Assembly: GCA_937886715.1 (NCBI GenBank)
Contig: CAKZZD010000033.1
Location: forward strand, 1-64,000
Direction of reading: 5' to 3'
DNA length: 64,000 nucleotides
DNA from: an uncultured Bacteroidales bacterium
GTDB lineage: Bacteria > Bacteroidota > Bacteroidia > Bacteroidales > P3
Below the pieces are notes generated by a model. The model did not search any database. It saw nothing but the letters and a program-made list of their open reading frames with translations, and was not told the origin of the DNA. Positions 25,779 through 33,911 of this stretch are shown piece by piece; position 1 is the stretch's first letter, and each line of letters starts with the position of its first letter. The position numbers were made by a program, and so were the translations under genes.

Positions 25779-26438
25779 CTAAAGATTATTGTTCTCCGCT
25801 TCGCTATCGGAATGCCACTGGCATTCCTTTGTGGTGCGGTAGGTGAAGCGGTCGATGCGGGTGACGCCCATGTCGGCGAGGCGCTGGGCGGTGCGGTCGG
25901 TGTCGGCCTCGCTGTTGAAGGAGGGGATGAGGGGGACGCGGACGGTGACGTGCTCCGGCCCGACGAGCGAGAGAAGCAACCGCAGGTTGTCCCACGCGCG
26001 GCTGGCGTCGCCGCCGGTGTAGGCGCGGTAGATGTCGGGGTCGCTTTCTTTTATGTCGACGATAAAATCGCCCACCACCGTGCAGGCGCGGCGCACGCTC
26101 TCAGCGGGTACCTGCAGCGAGGTCTCGGCGGTGAGGTTCCAGCTCTTGCCGCACAGGGCGCGGAACGCCTCGATGAAGTCGATGCGCAGCAGCGGTTCGC
26201 CGCCGCCGAAACAGACGCCGCCCCCGGTGGCGATGAAGTAGAGGTTGTCGATGCCTACGTGGTCGTAGAGCTGCTGCGGCGTGTAGCGCGGCAGACCGTC
26301 GGGAGCCTCCAGACAGCGGCGGTTGAGGCAGTAACGGCAGCGCAGCGGACAGCCGTGGAAGGCCGCCAGCGTGGTCACACCCACGCCGTCCACCCCCAGC
26401 CGGTGCCGGTCGATGCCTATGAACGGTACAGCCTCCAT
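25779..26438 (-). CDS. Radical SAM protein, pyruvate formate-lyase-activating-enzyme-like
   Basis: 219 residues. CX3CX2C cluster motif seen as FHGCPLRCRYCLN (residues about 28-40), GGGVCFGGGEPLLR (the GGEP motif), and DIKESDPDIYRAYTGG as in PflA/NrdG-type activases. Shorter than PflA. Could activate a glycyl-radical enzyme, but none is nearby. ATG sits only nine bases after the minus-strand -7 box, so the mRNA may be almost leaderless. Confidence 0.8.
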   Translation of the reverse strand: MEAVPFIGIDRHRLGVDGVGVTTLAAFHGCPLRCRYCLNRRCLEAPDGLPRYTPQQLYDHVGIDNLYFIATGGGVCFGGGEPLLRIDFIEAFRALCGKSWNLTAETSLQVPAESVRRACTVVGDFIVDIKESDPDIYRAYTGGDASRAWDNLRLLLSLVGPEHVTVRVPLIPSFNSEADTDRTAQRLADMGVTRIDRFTYRTTKECQWHSDSEAENNNL

Positions 26439-26446
26439 TTTCGCTG

Positions 26447-26492
26447 CAAAGATACGACATTATTTCCGGATGGGAAAAAAGTCGTATCTTTG
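26447..26492. promoter_or_regulatory. Symmetric divergent promoters for radical SAM gene and rnhA
   Basis: Minus-strand TATCTTTG at 26447-26454 and plus-strand TATCTTTG at 26485-26492 face outward, 30 bp apart, within a larger inverted repeat (GCAAAGATACGAC and GTCGTATCTTTGC). Their -33 regions must overlap on the same short A/T-rich segment. Confidence 0.75.
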
Positions 26493-26506
26493 CACGCTGA
26501 AAACCT

Positions 26507-27187
26507 ATGGCTAAAAAACAAAAATACTACGTGGTGTGGCAGGGCAAGAAGCCCGGTATCTACACGGACTGGGAGGCCTGCAAGGCGCAGGTGGCCGGCG
26601 TACAGGGCGCCCAATACAAGGCCTTCGACACGATGGCCGAAGCCGAACAGGCTATCCGTATGCCCTACAGCAGCGTGGTCGCCACCAAGGCCACTACAGG
26701 ACCGGCCAGTGCTGCCGCTAAACCCGGCGCCCTCTTCGTCGACGACAACGGCATCACCGCCATACGCCCGGGCACGGAAAATCCTCCCGTCCTCGACGCC
26801 CTGGCCGTCGACGCCGCCTGCAGCGGCAATCCCGGCGTGATGGAATATCAGGGCATCTATATCCCCACTCGCACCCAGGTGTTCCACTACAGCGCCCCCA
26901 AGGGCACCAACAATATTGGCGAATTCCTTGCCATCGTCCACGGCTTGGCCTACCTCAAAAAACACCGGCTGAACCAGATCATCTATTCCGATTCTGTCAA
27001 CGCTATCTCATGGGTGCGACAGAAACTGTGCAAGAGCAAGCTGCCCTGCGACAGCAGCACTGCCGAACTCTGGGACTATGTTCACCGCGCCGAAAACTGG
27101 CTCCGGCAGAACACCTACACCACCGAAATCCGCAAGTGGGACACCGACCATTGGGGGGAAATCCCCGCCGATTTCGGCCGCAAATGA
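26507..27187 (+). CDS. rnhA: Ribonuclease HI with N-terminal viroplasmin-type domain
   Basis: 226 residues. N-terminal KYYVVWQGKKPGIYTDWEACKAQV is the small RNA/DNA-hybrid-binding domain. The catalytic domain shows AVDAACSGNPG (first Asp), NNIGEFLAIVHGL (Glu), IIYSDSVNAISWV (Asp) and a terminal KWDTDHWGEIPADFGRK (fourth Asp). Removes RNA from RNA-DNA hybrids. Followed after 12 bases by prmC. Confidence 0.92.
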   Translation: MAKKQKYYVVWQGKKPGIYTDWEACKAQVAGVQGAQYKAFDTMAEAEQAIRMPYSSVVATKATTGPASAAAKPGALFVDDNGITAIRPGTENPPVLDALAVDAACSGNPGVMEYQGIYIPTRTQVFHYSAPKGTNNIGEFLAIVHGLAYLKKHRLNQIIYSDSVNAISWVRQKLCKSKLPCDSSTAELWDYVHRAENWLRQNTYTTEIRKWDTDHWGEIPADFGRK

Positions 27188-27199
27188 ACAACCCCTGCC

Positions 27200-28132
27200 G
27201 TGAAGAACACCAGCAACATACGTTTCCGCAGCAACCGCGTCCGCGACATCCTGGCCCTTTTCCACGATGAGCTCGATGCCCTCTATGGCGCTGCCGAGGT
27301 ATCGGTCTTCGGCGAGATGCTCTTCGAGGCTTTCCTCGGATGGGACAAGGTGCGCCTGCTGACCTCCAAGGAACAGACCATCAACCAGAGCGACTTGCTG
27401 CGCTTCCATTGGGCACTCGAGGACCTGAACCATCACCGCCCCATCCAGCACATCATAGGCCATGTGGACTTCTGCGGCTGCCGCATCAACGTCAGTCCCG
27501 ACGTGCTCATTCCACGCCCCGAGACCGAGGAGATGGTCAAGTATATCGTAGGGGCGTACCCCAGTGTACGCCCGCAGGCCAAGGACGTACGCGGGGGTAC
27601 GCCCCTACTGGATTTGTGTACCGGCAGCGGCTGCATCTCCATCGCTCTGAAAAAGGCCTTTCCTTCGGCCGAGGTAACGGCTGTCGACGTCTCGCCTGCA
27701 GCGCTGGAGATGGCGCAGCAGAACGCCAAAAACAACGGTGTGGAGGTGCATTGGGTTGAGGGGGACGTGCTGCGTTGGAATCCATCGGGCGTACACGGGG
27801 GTACGCCCCTACGATATGATTTGGTTGTGAGCAACCCGCCATACGTGATGGAAAAAGAGCGCGCCCAGATGCAGCGCAACGTGCTCGACTACGACCCCGC
27901 GCTGGCCCTCTTCGTACCCGACGACGACCCGCTGCGCTTCTACAAGGCAATAGCCGATATCGCAAAAGAGCACCTGTCCGACAACGGCCTGCTGGTAGTG
28001 GAGATAAACGAAGCCCTTGCCGAAGAGACGGCGATGCTGTTCCGTGACCGGGGCCTCAGCCCCGTCATTCACGACGACTTCCGCGGCCGCCACCGGTGGA
28101 TATCGGCAACCTTTCAGAACAACATACAATGA
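27200..28132 (+). CDS. prmC: Release-factor glutamine methyltransferase PrmC carrying two repeat-derived insertions
   Basis: Methylates the GGQ glutamine of RF1/RF2. IPRPETEEMV, LDLCTGSGCISIALKKAF (SAM loop) and VVSNPPYVMEKE (NPPY) identify it. Two segments are foreign to the family: GAYPSVRPQAKDVRGGTP, between the PRPETEE helix and the SAM strand, and GVHGGTPL, just before the NPPY strand. Both are coded by copies of the GTAGGGGCGTAC palindrome. Catalytic motifs remain intact and in frame, so the enzyme is probably active. GTG start; stop overlaps yccF ATG. Confidence 0.92.
   Translation: MKNTSNIRFRSNRVRDILALFHDELDALYGAAEVSVFGEMLFEAFLGWDKVRLLTSKEQTINQSDLLRFHWALEDLNHHRPIQHIIGHVDFCGCRINVSPDVLIPRPETEEMVKYIVGAYPSVRPQAKDVRGGTPLLDLCTGSGCISIALKKAFPSAEVTAVDVSPAALEMAQQNAKNNGVEVHWVEGDVLRWNPSGVHGGTPLRYDLVVSNPPYVMEKERAQMQRNVLDYDPALALFVPDDDPLRFYKAIADIAKEHLSDNGLLVVEINEALAEETAMLFRDRGLSPVIHDDFRGRHRWISATFQNNIQ
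27548..27608. repeat. Palindromic coding-sequence repeat in prmC, inverted-dimer form
   Basis: 61 bp bounded by GTAGGGGCGTACCCC on the left and GGGGGTACGCCCCTAC on the right, with a short core between the inverted arms. Its right 26-mer matches the monomer at 27787 at 24 of 26 bases. Read in frame, it adds about 20 residues. Confidence 0.9.
27787..27812. repeat. Palindromic coding-sequence repeat in prmC, 26-bp monomer
   Basis: GGGCGTACACGGGGG followed by TACGCCCCTAC; identical over 26 bases to copies in ribD at 34437-34462 and 34865-34890. Encodes GVHGGTPL before the NPPY strand. Confidence 0.9.
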
Positions 28133-28497
28133 AAACTATCGGAAATATCATTTGGGTCCTGTTCGGAGGCCTCGAACTGGCGCTGGGCTACTTTGTCTCA
28201 GGTGTCGCGCTGTGCCTCACCATCATAGGCATTCCCTTCGGACTGCAGATCTTTAAGCTGGGTCTGCTGGCTCTGTGGCCTTTTGGACACAATGTGAGCA
28301 AAATGGAAGGTAATAATGGATGCCTCAACACCTTGATGAACGTGCTGTGGTTCATCTTCGGCGGCATCGGCATTGTACTGTCGCACTTCTTCCTTGGGGT
28401 GCTGTTCTACATCACCATTGTGGGCATATCCTTCGGCAAGCAACACTTCAAACTGGCCCACATTGCCCTGACGCCTTTCGGCCGCGAGATTGTCTAA
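28129..28497 (+). CDS. yccF: YccF domain inner-membrane protein
   Basis: 122 residues with two copies of the YccF domain: NIIWVLFGGLELALGYFVSGVALCLTIIGIPFG and NVLWFIFGGIG... are split here as NIIWVLFGG, TIIGIPFGLQ and NVLWFIFGG, TIVGISFGKQ, each hydrophobic and followed by a PFG motif. Four membrane segments likely. Function unknown. ATG overlaps the prmC stop; stop overlaps dtd stop by convergent reading. Confidence 0.88.
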   Translation: MKTIGNIIWVLFGGLELALGYFVSGVALCLTIIGIPFGLQIFKLGLLALWPFGHNVSKMEGNNGCLNTLMNVLWFIFGGIGIVLSHFFLGVLFYITIVGISFGKQHFKLAHIALTPFGREIV

Positions 28498-28955
28498 AAC
28501 CGTTCGCGCAGCTGCGAGTCCATGATGATGGTCACAGGACCGTCGTTGACCAGCGCCACCTGCATGTTGGCGCCGAACACACCCGTCTGCACCTCCTTGC
28601 CCGACAGTTCGCGCAGGCGTGAAACAAATTTCTCGTACATCGGCACTGCGAAGTCGGGCTTCGAGGCATGTATATAGCTCGGGCGGTTGCCTTTCTTGGT
28701 GGAGGCCATCAGCGTGAACTGGCTCACCACCAGTATGCCGCTGCCTTGCACCTCTGTCACCGGCAGGTTCATCACCCCCTCGCTGTCGTCGAAGATGCGC
28801 AGCTTCACCACCTTCTGGCACAGGTATTCTATATCCTCGTCGGTGTCCTCGTCGCAGATTCCTATCAGTATCATCAGGCCCTGCCCGATGGTGCTGTGCA
28901 ATGTGCCGCCGATGCTGACCGACGCTTCCTTGACCCGTTGAATCACCAGTCTCAT
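28494..28955 (-). CDS. dtd: D-aminoacyl-tRNA deacylase
   Basis: 153 residues. MRLVIQRVKEASVSI start, catalytic SQFTLMAST motif (SQxTL) and the trans-face NDGPVTIIMDS. Hydrolyses D-aminoacyl-tRNA and glycyl-tRNA-Ala. Eighteen bases after the uvrD stop, so co-transcribed with the helicase. Confidence 0.96.
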   Translation of the reverse strand: MRLVIQRVKEASVSIGGTLHSTIGQGLMILIGICDEDTDEDIEYLCQKVVKLRIFDDSEGVMNLPVTEVQGSGILVVSQFTLMASTKKGNRPSYIHASKPDFAVPMYEKFVSRLRELSGKEVQTGVFGANMQVALVNDGPVTIIMDSQLRERF

Positions 28956-28973
28956 CTTGCTCTCCTTTCCGTT

Positions 28974-31271
28974 CTATTCCTCCACGATGGTAAGTTTGGC
29001 AAACTTCAGCATCAGCTGTTTCTGCCCCGCACCTTCAAAAAACACCACCGCCTTGCGCGAGTCGCCGCTGCCTTCCACACTCAGCACCTTGCCGCTGCCG
29101 AACTTGTCGTGCTGCACCTTCATCCCGGGCATGATGCTCGCTATCTGTGCCGGCGTGTTGCCCTCGACGGGGCCCCGCTGCACAAACGTCTTGGCCACCG
29201 GTTTCTTCTTGAACACCGGCTCCTTGGGTTGGGGCCGGCCAGCCGAGAAAAAGGCCCGTGGCATCGTCGGCGTCGACCGCGAGCTGCGGATCAGCTCGAT
29301 GTATTGCGGATCGATCTCGTCCACAAAGCGGCTCATCTCGCCGCTGCTCTGCTGTCCGTTGTGGTAGCGGTTTTGGGCATAGCTCAGCGTCACCTGTTTC
29401 TCGGCGCGCGTCACCGCCACGTAGAACAGCCGCCGCTCCTCCTCCAGTTCGGCGCGCGTCATGGCCAGAAACGACGGGAAAATCTGCTCCTCCATGCCCA
29501 CCACGAACACGTAGGGAAACTCCAGTCCCTTGGCCGCATGGATCGTCATCAGCGACACCCGGTCGGCCTTGTCGTCCTTCTCCTTGTCCTCCGACGTGTA
29601 GAGCAGCACCTGCTGCAGGAAGGCGTCGAGTGTGCGCAGCGTTTCTTTCCGGTCGCCGTTGTCCTCTTCGGGCAGGGGCTCTTCCTCGTTGTCGCAGAAC
29701 TCTTTCACGCCGTTGAGCAACTCGTCGATGTTGTCGATGCGCTCAGCGCTTTCGGGGTCCTCTTCCTCGCGCAGCGTGCGTATGATGCCCGAGGCGTACA
29801 CCACCTGCTTGGCCAGCGTGAAGGCATCGGTGGTGGCCACCTGGCTCTCGAAACGCTTGATCATATACACGAAGTCGGTCACCTTCTGCACGATGCCGCT
29901 GCCGATGCCCAGCCCGAAGTCGCCCAGATGCTCCAGCACCGTCCAGATGCTCACATCGTTGTCGGCGGCAGCCACGCGGATCTTGTCCATCGTGGTCTGG
30001 CCGATGCCGCGGGCCGGATAGTTGATCACGCGCACCAGCGACTCGTCGTCGTGCGGGTTCACGCACAGGCGCAGGTAGGCCAGCACGTCCTTCACCTCGC
30101 GGCGGCTGTAGAACGACGTGCCTTGGTAGATCTTGTACGGGATGTTCATCTTGCGCAGCGCATCCTCGATCGAGCGCGACAGCGAGTTCTGCCTATAGAG
30201 CACCGTGAAGTCGCGGAAGTCGGCGTCCTGGCTCAGCCTCAGGTTCTGGATGGCGTCGGCCACGCGGGTGCCCTCGTCGCGCTCGTCGATGGCGCGTATC
30301 AGCTTGATGCGTCCGCCGTCGGCATTGTCGCTCCACAACTCCTTGTGGATCTGGTCGCGGTTGCGCGCGATGATGCTGTTGGCGGCATTGACGATGGTCT
30401 TCGTCGACCGGTAGTTCTGCTCCAGCTTGAAGAGGTTCATCGTCGGATAGTCGCGACGGAAATTCAGAATGTTCTGTATGTTCGCGCCGCGGAAGGCATA
30501 GATGCTCTGCGCGTCGTCGCCCACCACGCAGATGTTCTGGTGACGCGCCGCCAGCTTCTTCACAATCAGGTATTGTGCATAGTTCGTGTCCTGATACTCG
30601 TCCACCAGGATATACTGGTACCGTTGCTGGTATTTCAGCAGCACATCCGGGAAGTCGCGCAGCAGGATATTCATGTTGAACAGCAAGTCGTCGAAATCCA
30701 TCGCGTTCGAGTTGTGTAGCCGCTGGTCGTAGATCTGGTATATCTTGCCGATGGCGGGACGCTTCGAGTCGGTGTCGGCCTGGTAGATTTCGGGATTTTC
30801 CTGATAGTCTTTCGGCGACAACAGATTGCTCTTGGCCATCGAGATGCGGTTCAGCACAAACGACGGCTTGTAGGCCTTCGGGTCGAGGTTGAGCTGCTTC
30901 ACAATCTGCTTGATGGCGGCCTTTTGGTCGTCGGTGTCGTAGATGGTGAAGTTGGAGGTGTAGCCCAGGCGCGTGCCGTCGCTGCGCAGCAGGCGTGCAA
31001 ACACGGAGTGGAAGGTGCCCATCCAGATGTCGCGGGCGTCGTCGCCCACCAGCTTCACGATGCGCTCTTTCATCTCTTTGGCGGCCTTGTTGGTGAAGGT
31101 CAGCGCCAGTATGCGGAACGGGTCGACGCCCTGCTCCACCAGGTGCGCTATGCGGTAGGTCAGCGTGCGTGTCTTGCCGCTGCCGGCGCCGGCGATGATC
31201 ATCACCGGCCCTTCTGTGCACATGGCAGCCTCGCGCTGCGGTTCATTCAGTTGATCAAGCAGTTCACTCAT
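28974..31271 (-). CDS. uvrD: UvrD/PcrA-type ATP-dependent DNA helicase
   Basis: 765 residues, superfamily 1A. LNEPQREAA (Q motif), AGAGSGKTRTLTYR (Walker A), LALTFTNKAAKEM (Ia), VDEYQDTN (II), VGDDAQSIYAFRGA (III), LEQNYRST (IV), VSLMTIHAAKGLEFPYVFV (V) and VAVTRAEKQV (VI). A C-terminal Tudor-like module (GMKVQHDKFGSGKVLSV) follows a linker, as in PcrA. Roles: nucleotide excision repair and clearing RNA polymerase or recombinase. ATG preceded by a -7 box. Confidence 0.95.
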   Translation of the reverse strand: MSELLDQLNEPQREAAMCTEGPVMIIAGAGSGKTRTLTYRIAHLVEQGVDPFRILALTFTNKAAKEMKERIVKLVGDDARDIWMGTFHSVFARLLRSDGTRLGYTSNFTIYDTDDQKAAIKQIVKQLNLDPKAYKPSFVLNRISMAKSNLLSPKDYQENPEIYQADTDSKRPAIGKIYQIYDQRLHNSNAMDFDDLLFNMNILLRDFPDVLLKYQQRYQYILVDEYQDTNYAQYLIVKKLAARHQNICVVGDDAQSIYAFRGANIQNILNFRRDYPTMNLFKLEQNYRSTKTIVNAANSIIARNRDQIHKELWSDNADGGRIKLIRAIDERDEGTRVADAIQNLRLSQDADFRDFTVLYRQNSLSRSIEDALRKMNIPYKIYQGTSFYSRREVKDVLAYLRLCVNPHDDESLVRVINYPARGIGQTTMDKIRVAAADNDVSIWTVLEHLGDFGLGIGSGIVQKVTDFVYMIKRFESQVATTDAFTLAKQVVYASGIIRTLREEEDPESAERIDNIDELLNGVKEFCDNEEEPLPEEDNGDRKETLRTLDAFLQQVLLYTSEDKEKDDKADRVSLMTIHAAKGLEFPYVFVVGMEEQIFPSFLAMTRAELEEERRLFYVAVTRAEKQVTLSYAQNRYHNGQQSSGEMSRFVDEIDPQYIELIRSSRSTPTMPRAFFSAGRPQPKEPVFKKKPVAKTFVQRGPVEGNTPAQIASIMPGMKVQHDKFGSGKVLSVEGSGDSRKAVVFFEGAGQKQLMLKFAKLTIVEE

Positions 31272-31294
31272 TTGTTCTCCTCAGATTGGAGCAG

Positions 31295-31302
31295 CAAAGG
31301 TA
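31295..31302 (-). promoter_or_regulatory. -7 box upstream of uvrD
   Basis: Minus strand TACCTTTG about 24 bases before the uvrD ATG; no perfect -33 word. Confidence 0.5.
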
Positions 31303-31388
31303 CGAAAAAAATTCCAACCTCCGGACCTTATTTTTACCCCCATTTTGCCGCTTTCGTAACCCCCTGAAAATCCGTAGTCTCAACCTAC

Positions 31389-31515
31389 CCCCTCCAACCC
31401 CCCTCCAACCCCTCTCCATCCCTTCGCCAAAAATTTTCGGAGAAGAGGTGGAGGGGGGTTGGAGGGGGGTTGGAGGGGATCAGGTGAAAGGGCACAGAAT
31501 CAGGCAGTTGCGCGA
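31389..31515 (+). repeat. Intergenic long-hairpin repeat, copy C
   Basis: Arms 31389-31417 and 31450-31478 pair at 28 of 29 positions; the loop is 32 bases, as in copy B. GGCAGTTGCGCGA starts at 31503, again 25 bases after the arm. It occupies most of the 284-base gap between uvrD and yigZ, which holds no gene. Confidence 0.85.
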
Positions 31516-31555
31516 GGTTCTGGCGAAAAATGCAAATGGTTGGTTTCCAGAGGGT

Positions 31556-32158
31556 TTACAAAACGTCGATTTTGACGGTGCGGAGGTTTTGCACGGCGTC
31601 GTAGAAGCGGACGCTGAGCGACTGGCGGATGCCCACTTCGAGCGAGCATTGCAGGTCGTAGTGCGGCTGTTCGGGTTTGAGGTCGAAGTCTTTCAGGATG
31701 CGCATCACGTCGTTCATGGCTTCGTAGGCGAAGGAGAGGCGGTAGCGGCAGTCGATGGTGCGCTCGACGATGGTGGCGTGGTCGATGGCGTCGCGGGCGG
31801 CGGTCTTGTAGGCGTTGGCCAGGCCGCTGGCACCGAGGAGGATGCCGCCGAAATAGCGGACGACGACTATCAGCGTGTCGGTGAGGTCGGCGGAGAGGAG
31901 CTGGCCGTGGATGGGGCGGCCGCCGGTGCCGCTGGGTTCGCCGTCGTCGTTGGCGCGGAAGGCATCTTTGCGGGGGCCGAGGATGTAGGCGTAGCAGTGG
32001 TGGCGTGCGTCGAAGTAGTCTTTGCGGAGCTGGTCGAGGTGAGCCTTCACTTCGTCGAGGGTGCGCACGGGGTAGGCAAAAGCGAGGAACTTACTGCCTT
32101 TCTCCTTGTAGAGGCCCTCCGAGGGGGCGGCTAATGTCTTGTATGTGTCGTCGAACAT
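31556..32158 (-). CDS. yigZ: YigZ/IMPACT family protein
   Basis: 200 residues. KEKGSKFLAFAYPV, ARHHCYAYILG, NDDGEPSGTGGRPIHGQL and VVVRYFGGILLGASGLANAY are diagnostic of the UPF0029/IMPACT N-terminal domain; a C-terminal DUF1949-like domain follows. Family linked to translation control in eukaryotes; bacterial role unclear. Thirteen bases after the fucosidase stop, so last gene of the ribD operon. Confidence 0.93.
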   Translation of the reverse strand: MFDDTYKTLAAPSEGLYKEKGSKFLAFAYPVRTLDEVKAHLDQLRKDYFDARHHCYAYILGPRKDAFRANDDGEPSGTGGRPIHGQLLSADLTDTLIVVVRYFGGILLGASGLANAYKTAARDAIDHATIVERTIDCRYRLSFAYEAMNDVMRILKDFDLKPEQPHYDLQCSLEVGIRQSLSVRFYDAVQNLRTVKIDVL

Positions 32159-32159
32159 T

Positions 32160-32184
32160 AATTTTCAATTTTCAATTTTCAATT
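32160..32184. repeat. Short tandem ATTTTCA repeat
   Basis: Three and a half copies of the 7-mer ATTTTCA fill the gap between the fucosidase and yigZ genes. Such A/T-rich short tandem repeats are common at Bacteroidales gene junctions; no function inferred. Confidence 0.8.
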
Positions 32185-33911
32185 CGAAAGACCCAAGCGT
32201 AGTCGAGGGTGTTGAGCTCTTTGGGGTCGAGGGTGGTGAGGTCGAGGGTGAGGGTGCCGTCTTTCTTCTGCTTCCATTTCAGTTTGGCGGTGGTGCCGAG
32301 GAGGGTAATGGCTGTGCCTTTCTTCAGACGCGGCAGGTTGGGGAGGGTCAGCGTGCGGCCGGGGCGCTCGAACTCGATGACGTATAGGTTGTCGGCCTTG
32401 GTGGTGAAACAGCGGAGGGTGCGATCCCACGAGGTGGTGCCGTGCCAGTCGGCATATAGAGGAGCGAAGGTCTTGCCACCGTCGTGGCTGATGCTGAAGT
32501 GTGCCGTGGCCTCAAGGTCTTTCTCTTTGAGTATCACGTCGAAGAGGTATGCGCTCTTACCATCAAAGTGGTATGATGCCTGCGCCTGGTCGTTCTCGGC
32601 CCAAGAGTGGTTGTAGTAGAGGATGGTGTCGTCGCCGGTAAGCACCCATATCTCGTCGTCGCCTTCCGCGCGGATCAGGCAGTCTTCTTCCTGCCGGCTT
32701 GGCCACATCACTCCGTGCCAACGTATGGTGAAGTTGTCCACAGGCATGCCTTTCAGCGGAGCGTTGCGGACCCAGTCGTAGTCGATGGCGGTAGTGTGGG
32801 GCATCTCTGCCGTCATGTGCTCACGCTGGCAGGGGATGATGTAGGGTCGCGAGCCGTAGATGGCTTCGCCGTTGACCTGCAGCCAGTGGCCGAGGTCGCG
32901 GAGGCGCTCCTGCTGGATGAGGGGGATGTGGCCGTCGGCGGCGGGGCCGACGTTGAGGGTGAGGCCGCCGCCGTGGGCCACGAGCTCGCAGAAGTGCTGG
33001 ATGAGGGCCGTGGAGGTGAGGTAGTTGTCCAGGTCCTCGTTGCGGTTGAGCCCGAAGCTGCGGCCCAGGCCGCGGCATTCGGCCCAGGGCCGGTCGCTGA
33101 CGCCGATGCCGGCGCTGTATTCGGGGGTCTTGAAACCATGTTTTGTATTCTGACCCCAGCGGTCGTTGACGATGGCGTCGGGGCCGACGGTGCGGTAGTA
33201 CCAGTCGATGAGTTCCACGGAGCGCAGTTGTTCGGGGGTGTTCTGCCAGTCGCCGTCGGCGAAGATGAGGTCGGGATGGTAGCGGGAGACGAGGTCTTTG
33301 AATTGGGGCACCATGTGGTTGTCGACATAGTCGGTGATGGCCGAGTCGGGATCCTGCATCCAGATGTGGCGGGGGTTGCTCCATTCGGGCAGCGAGTAGT
33401 AGAAGCCCATACGCAGGCCTTCGTGGCGCACGGCGGCGGTGAGCTCCTCGACGATGTTGCGGTGCGGGCCACTGACGGTGCTGTTCCACCCGGGCTGGTA
33501 GGGATCGTCCCAGAGGGAGTAGCCGTCGTGGTGCTTGGTGACGAGCACGACGTATTTGGCGCCGGCCTCGCGGAACATGCGGGCCCAGTCCTGCGGGCTC
33601 CACAGCTCGGCGCGCCAGTATTTGGTGAATTCTTTATATTGTTCGAAGACAGGCAGGGTAGTGTCGGCGTAGAGGCTCATGATCTGGCAGCGGCCGCTGT
33701 CGCCGACCATCAGGCCGCGGTAGAACCATTCGGCGTAGCCCTCCTTGCCGGCGTAGGCGGGCACGGAGTAGAGTCCCCAGTGGACGAAGATGCCCAGCTT
33801 GGCGTCGCTGAACCACTGCGGGTAGGGCCGGGCGTTGAGGCTCTCCCAGGTCTGCCCGTGGGCGGCAAAGGCGGTGAGCAGCAGCAGTGCTGCCAGCAGT
33901 TTGTGATTCAT
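32172..33911 (-). CDS. Secreted alpha-L-fucosidase, GH29
   Basis: 579 residues with signal peptide (LLAALLLLTAFAAHGQ). GH29 blocks: WFSDAKLGIFVHWGLYSVPAY (shown as FSDAKLGIFVHWGLYSVPAY), LVTKHHDGYSLWD (His127-128), GFYYSLPEWSNP, and PDLIFADGDW, where Asp219 is the likely nucleophile. A C-terminal beta domain follows. Releases fucose from host or plant glycans in the periplasm. Its ATG overlaps the ribD stop, an odd operon partner. Confidence 0.92.
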   Translation of the reverse strand: MNHKLLAALLLLTAFAAHGQTWESLNARPYPQWFSDAKLGIFVHWGLYSVPAYAGKEGYAEWFYRGLMVGDSGRCQIMSLYADTTLPVFEQYKEFTKYWRAELWSPQDWARMFREAGAKYVVLVTKHHDGYSLWDDPYQPGWNSTVSGPHRNIVEELTAAVRHEGLRMGFYYSLPEWSNPRHIWMQDPDSAITDYVDNHMVPQFKDLVSRYHPDLIFADGDWQNTPEQLRSVELIDWYYRTVGPDAIVNDRWGQNTKHGFKTPEYSAGIGVSDRPWAECRGLGRSFGLNRNEDLDNYLTSTALIQHFCELVAHGGGLTLNVGPAADGHIPLIQQERLRDLGHWLQVNGEAIYGSRPYIIPCQREHMTAEMPHTTAIDYDWVRNAPLKGMPVDNFTIRWHGVMWPSRQEEDCLIRAEGDDEIWVLTGDDTILYYNHSWAENDQAQASYHFDGKSAYLFDVILKEKDLEATAHFSISHDGGKTFAPLYADWHGTTSWDRTLRCFTTKADNLYVIEFERPGRTLTLPNLPRLKKGTAITLLGTTAKLKWKQKKDGTLTLDLTTLDPKELNTLDYAWVFRIEN

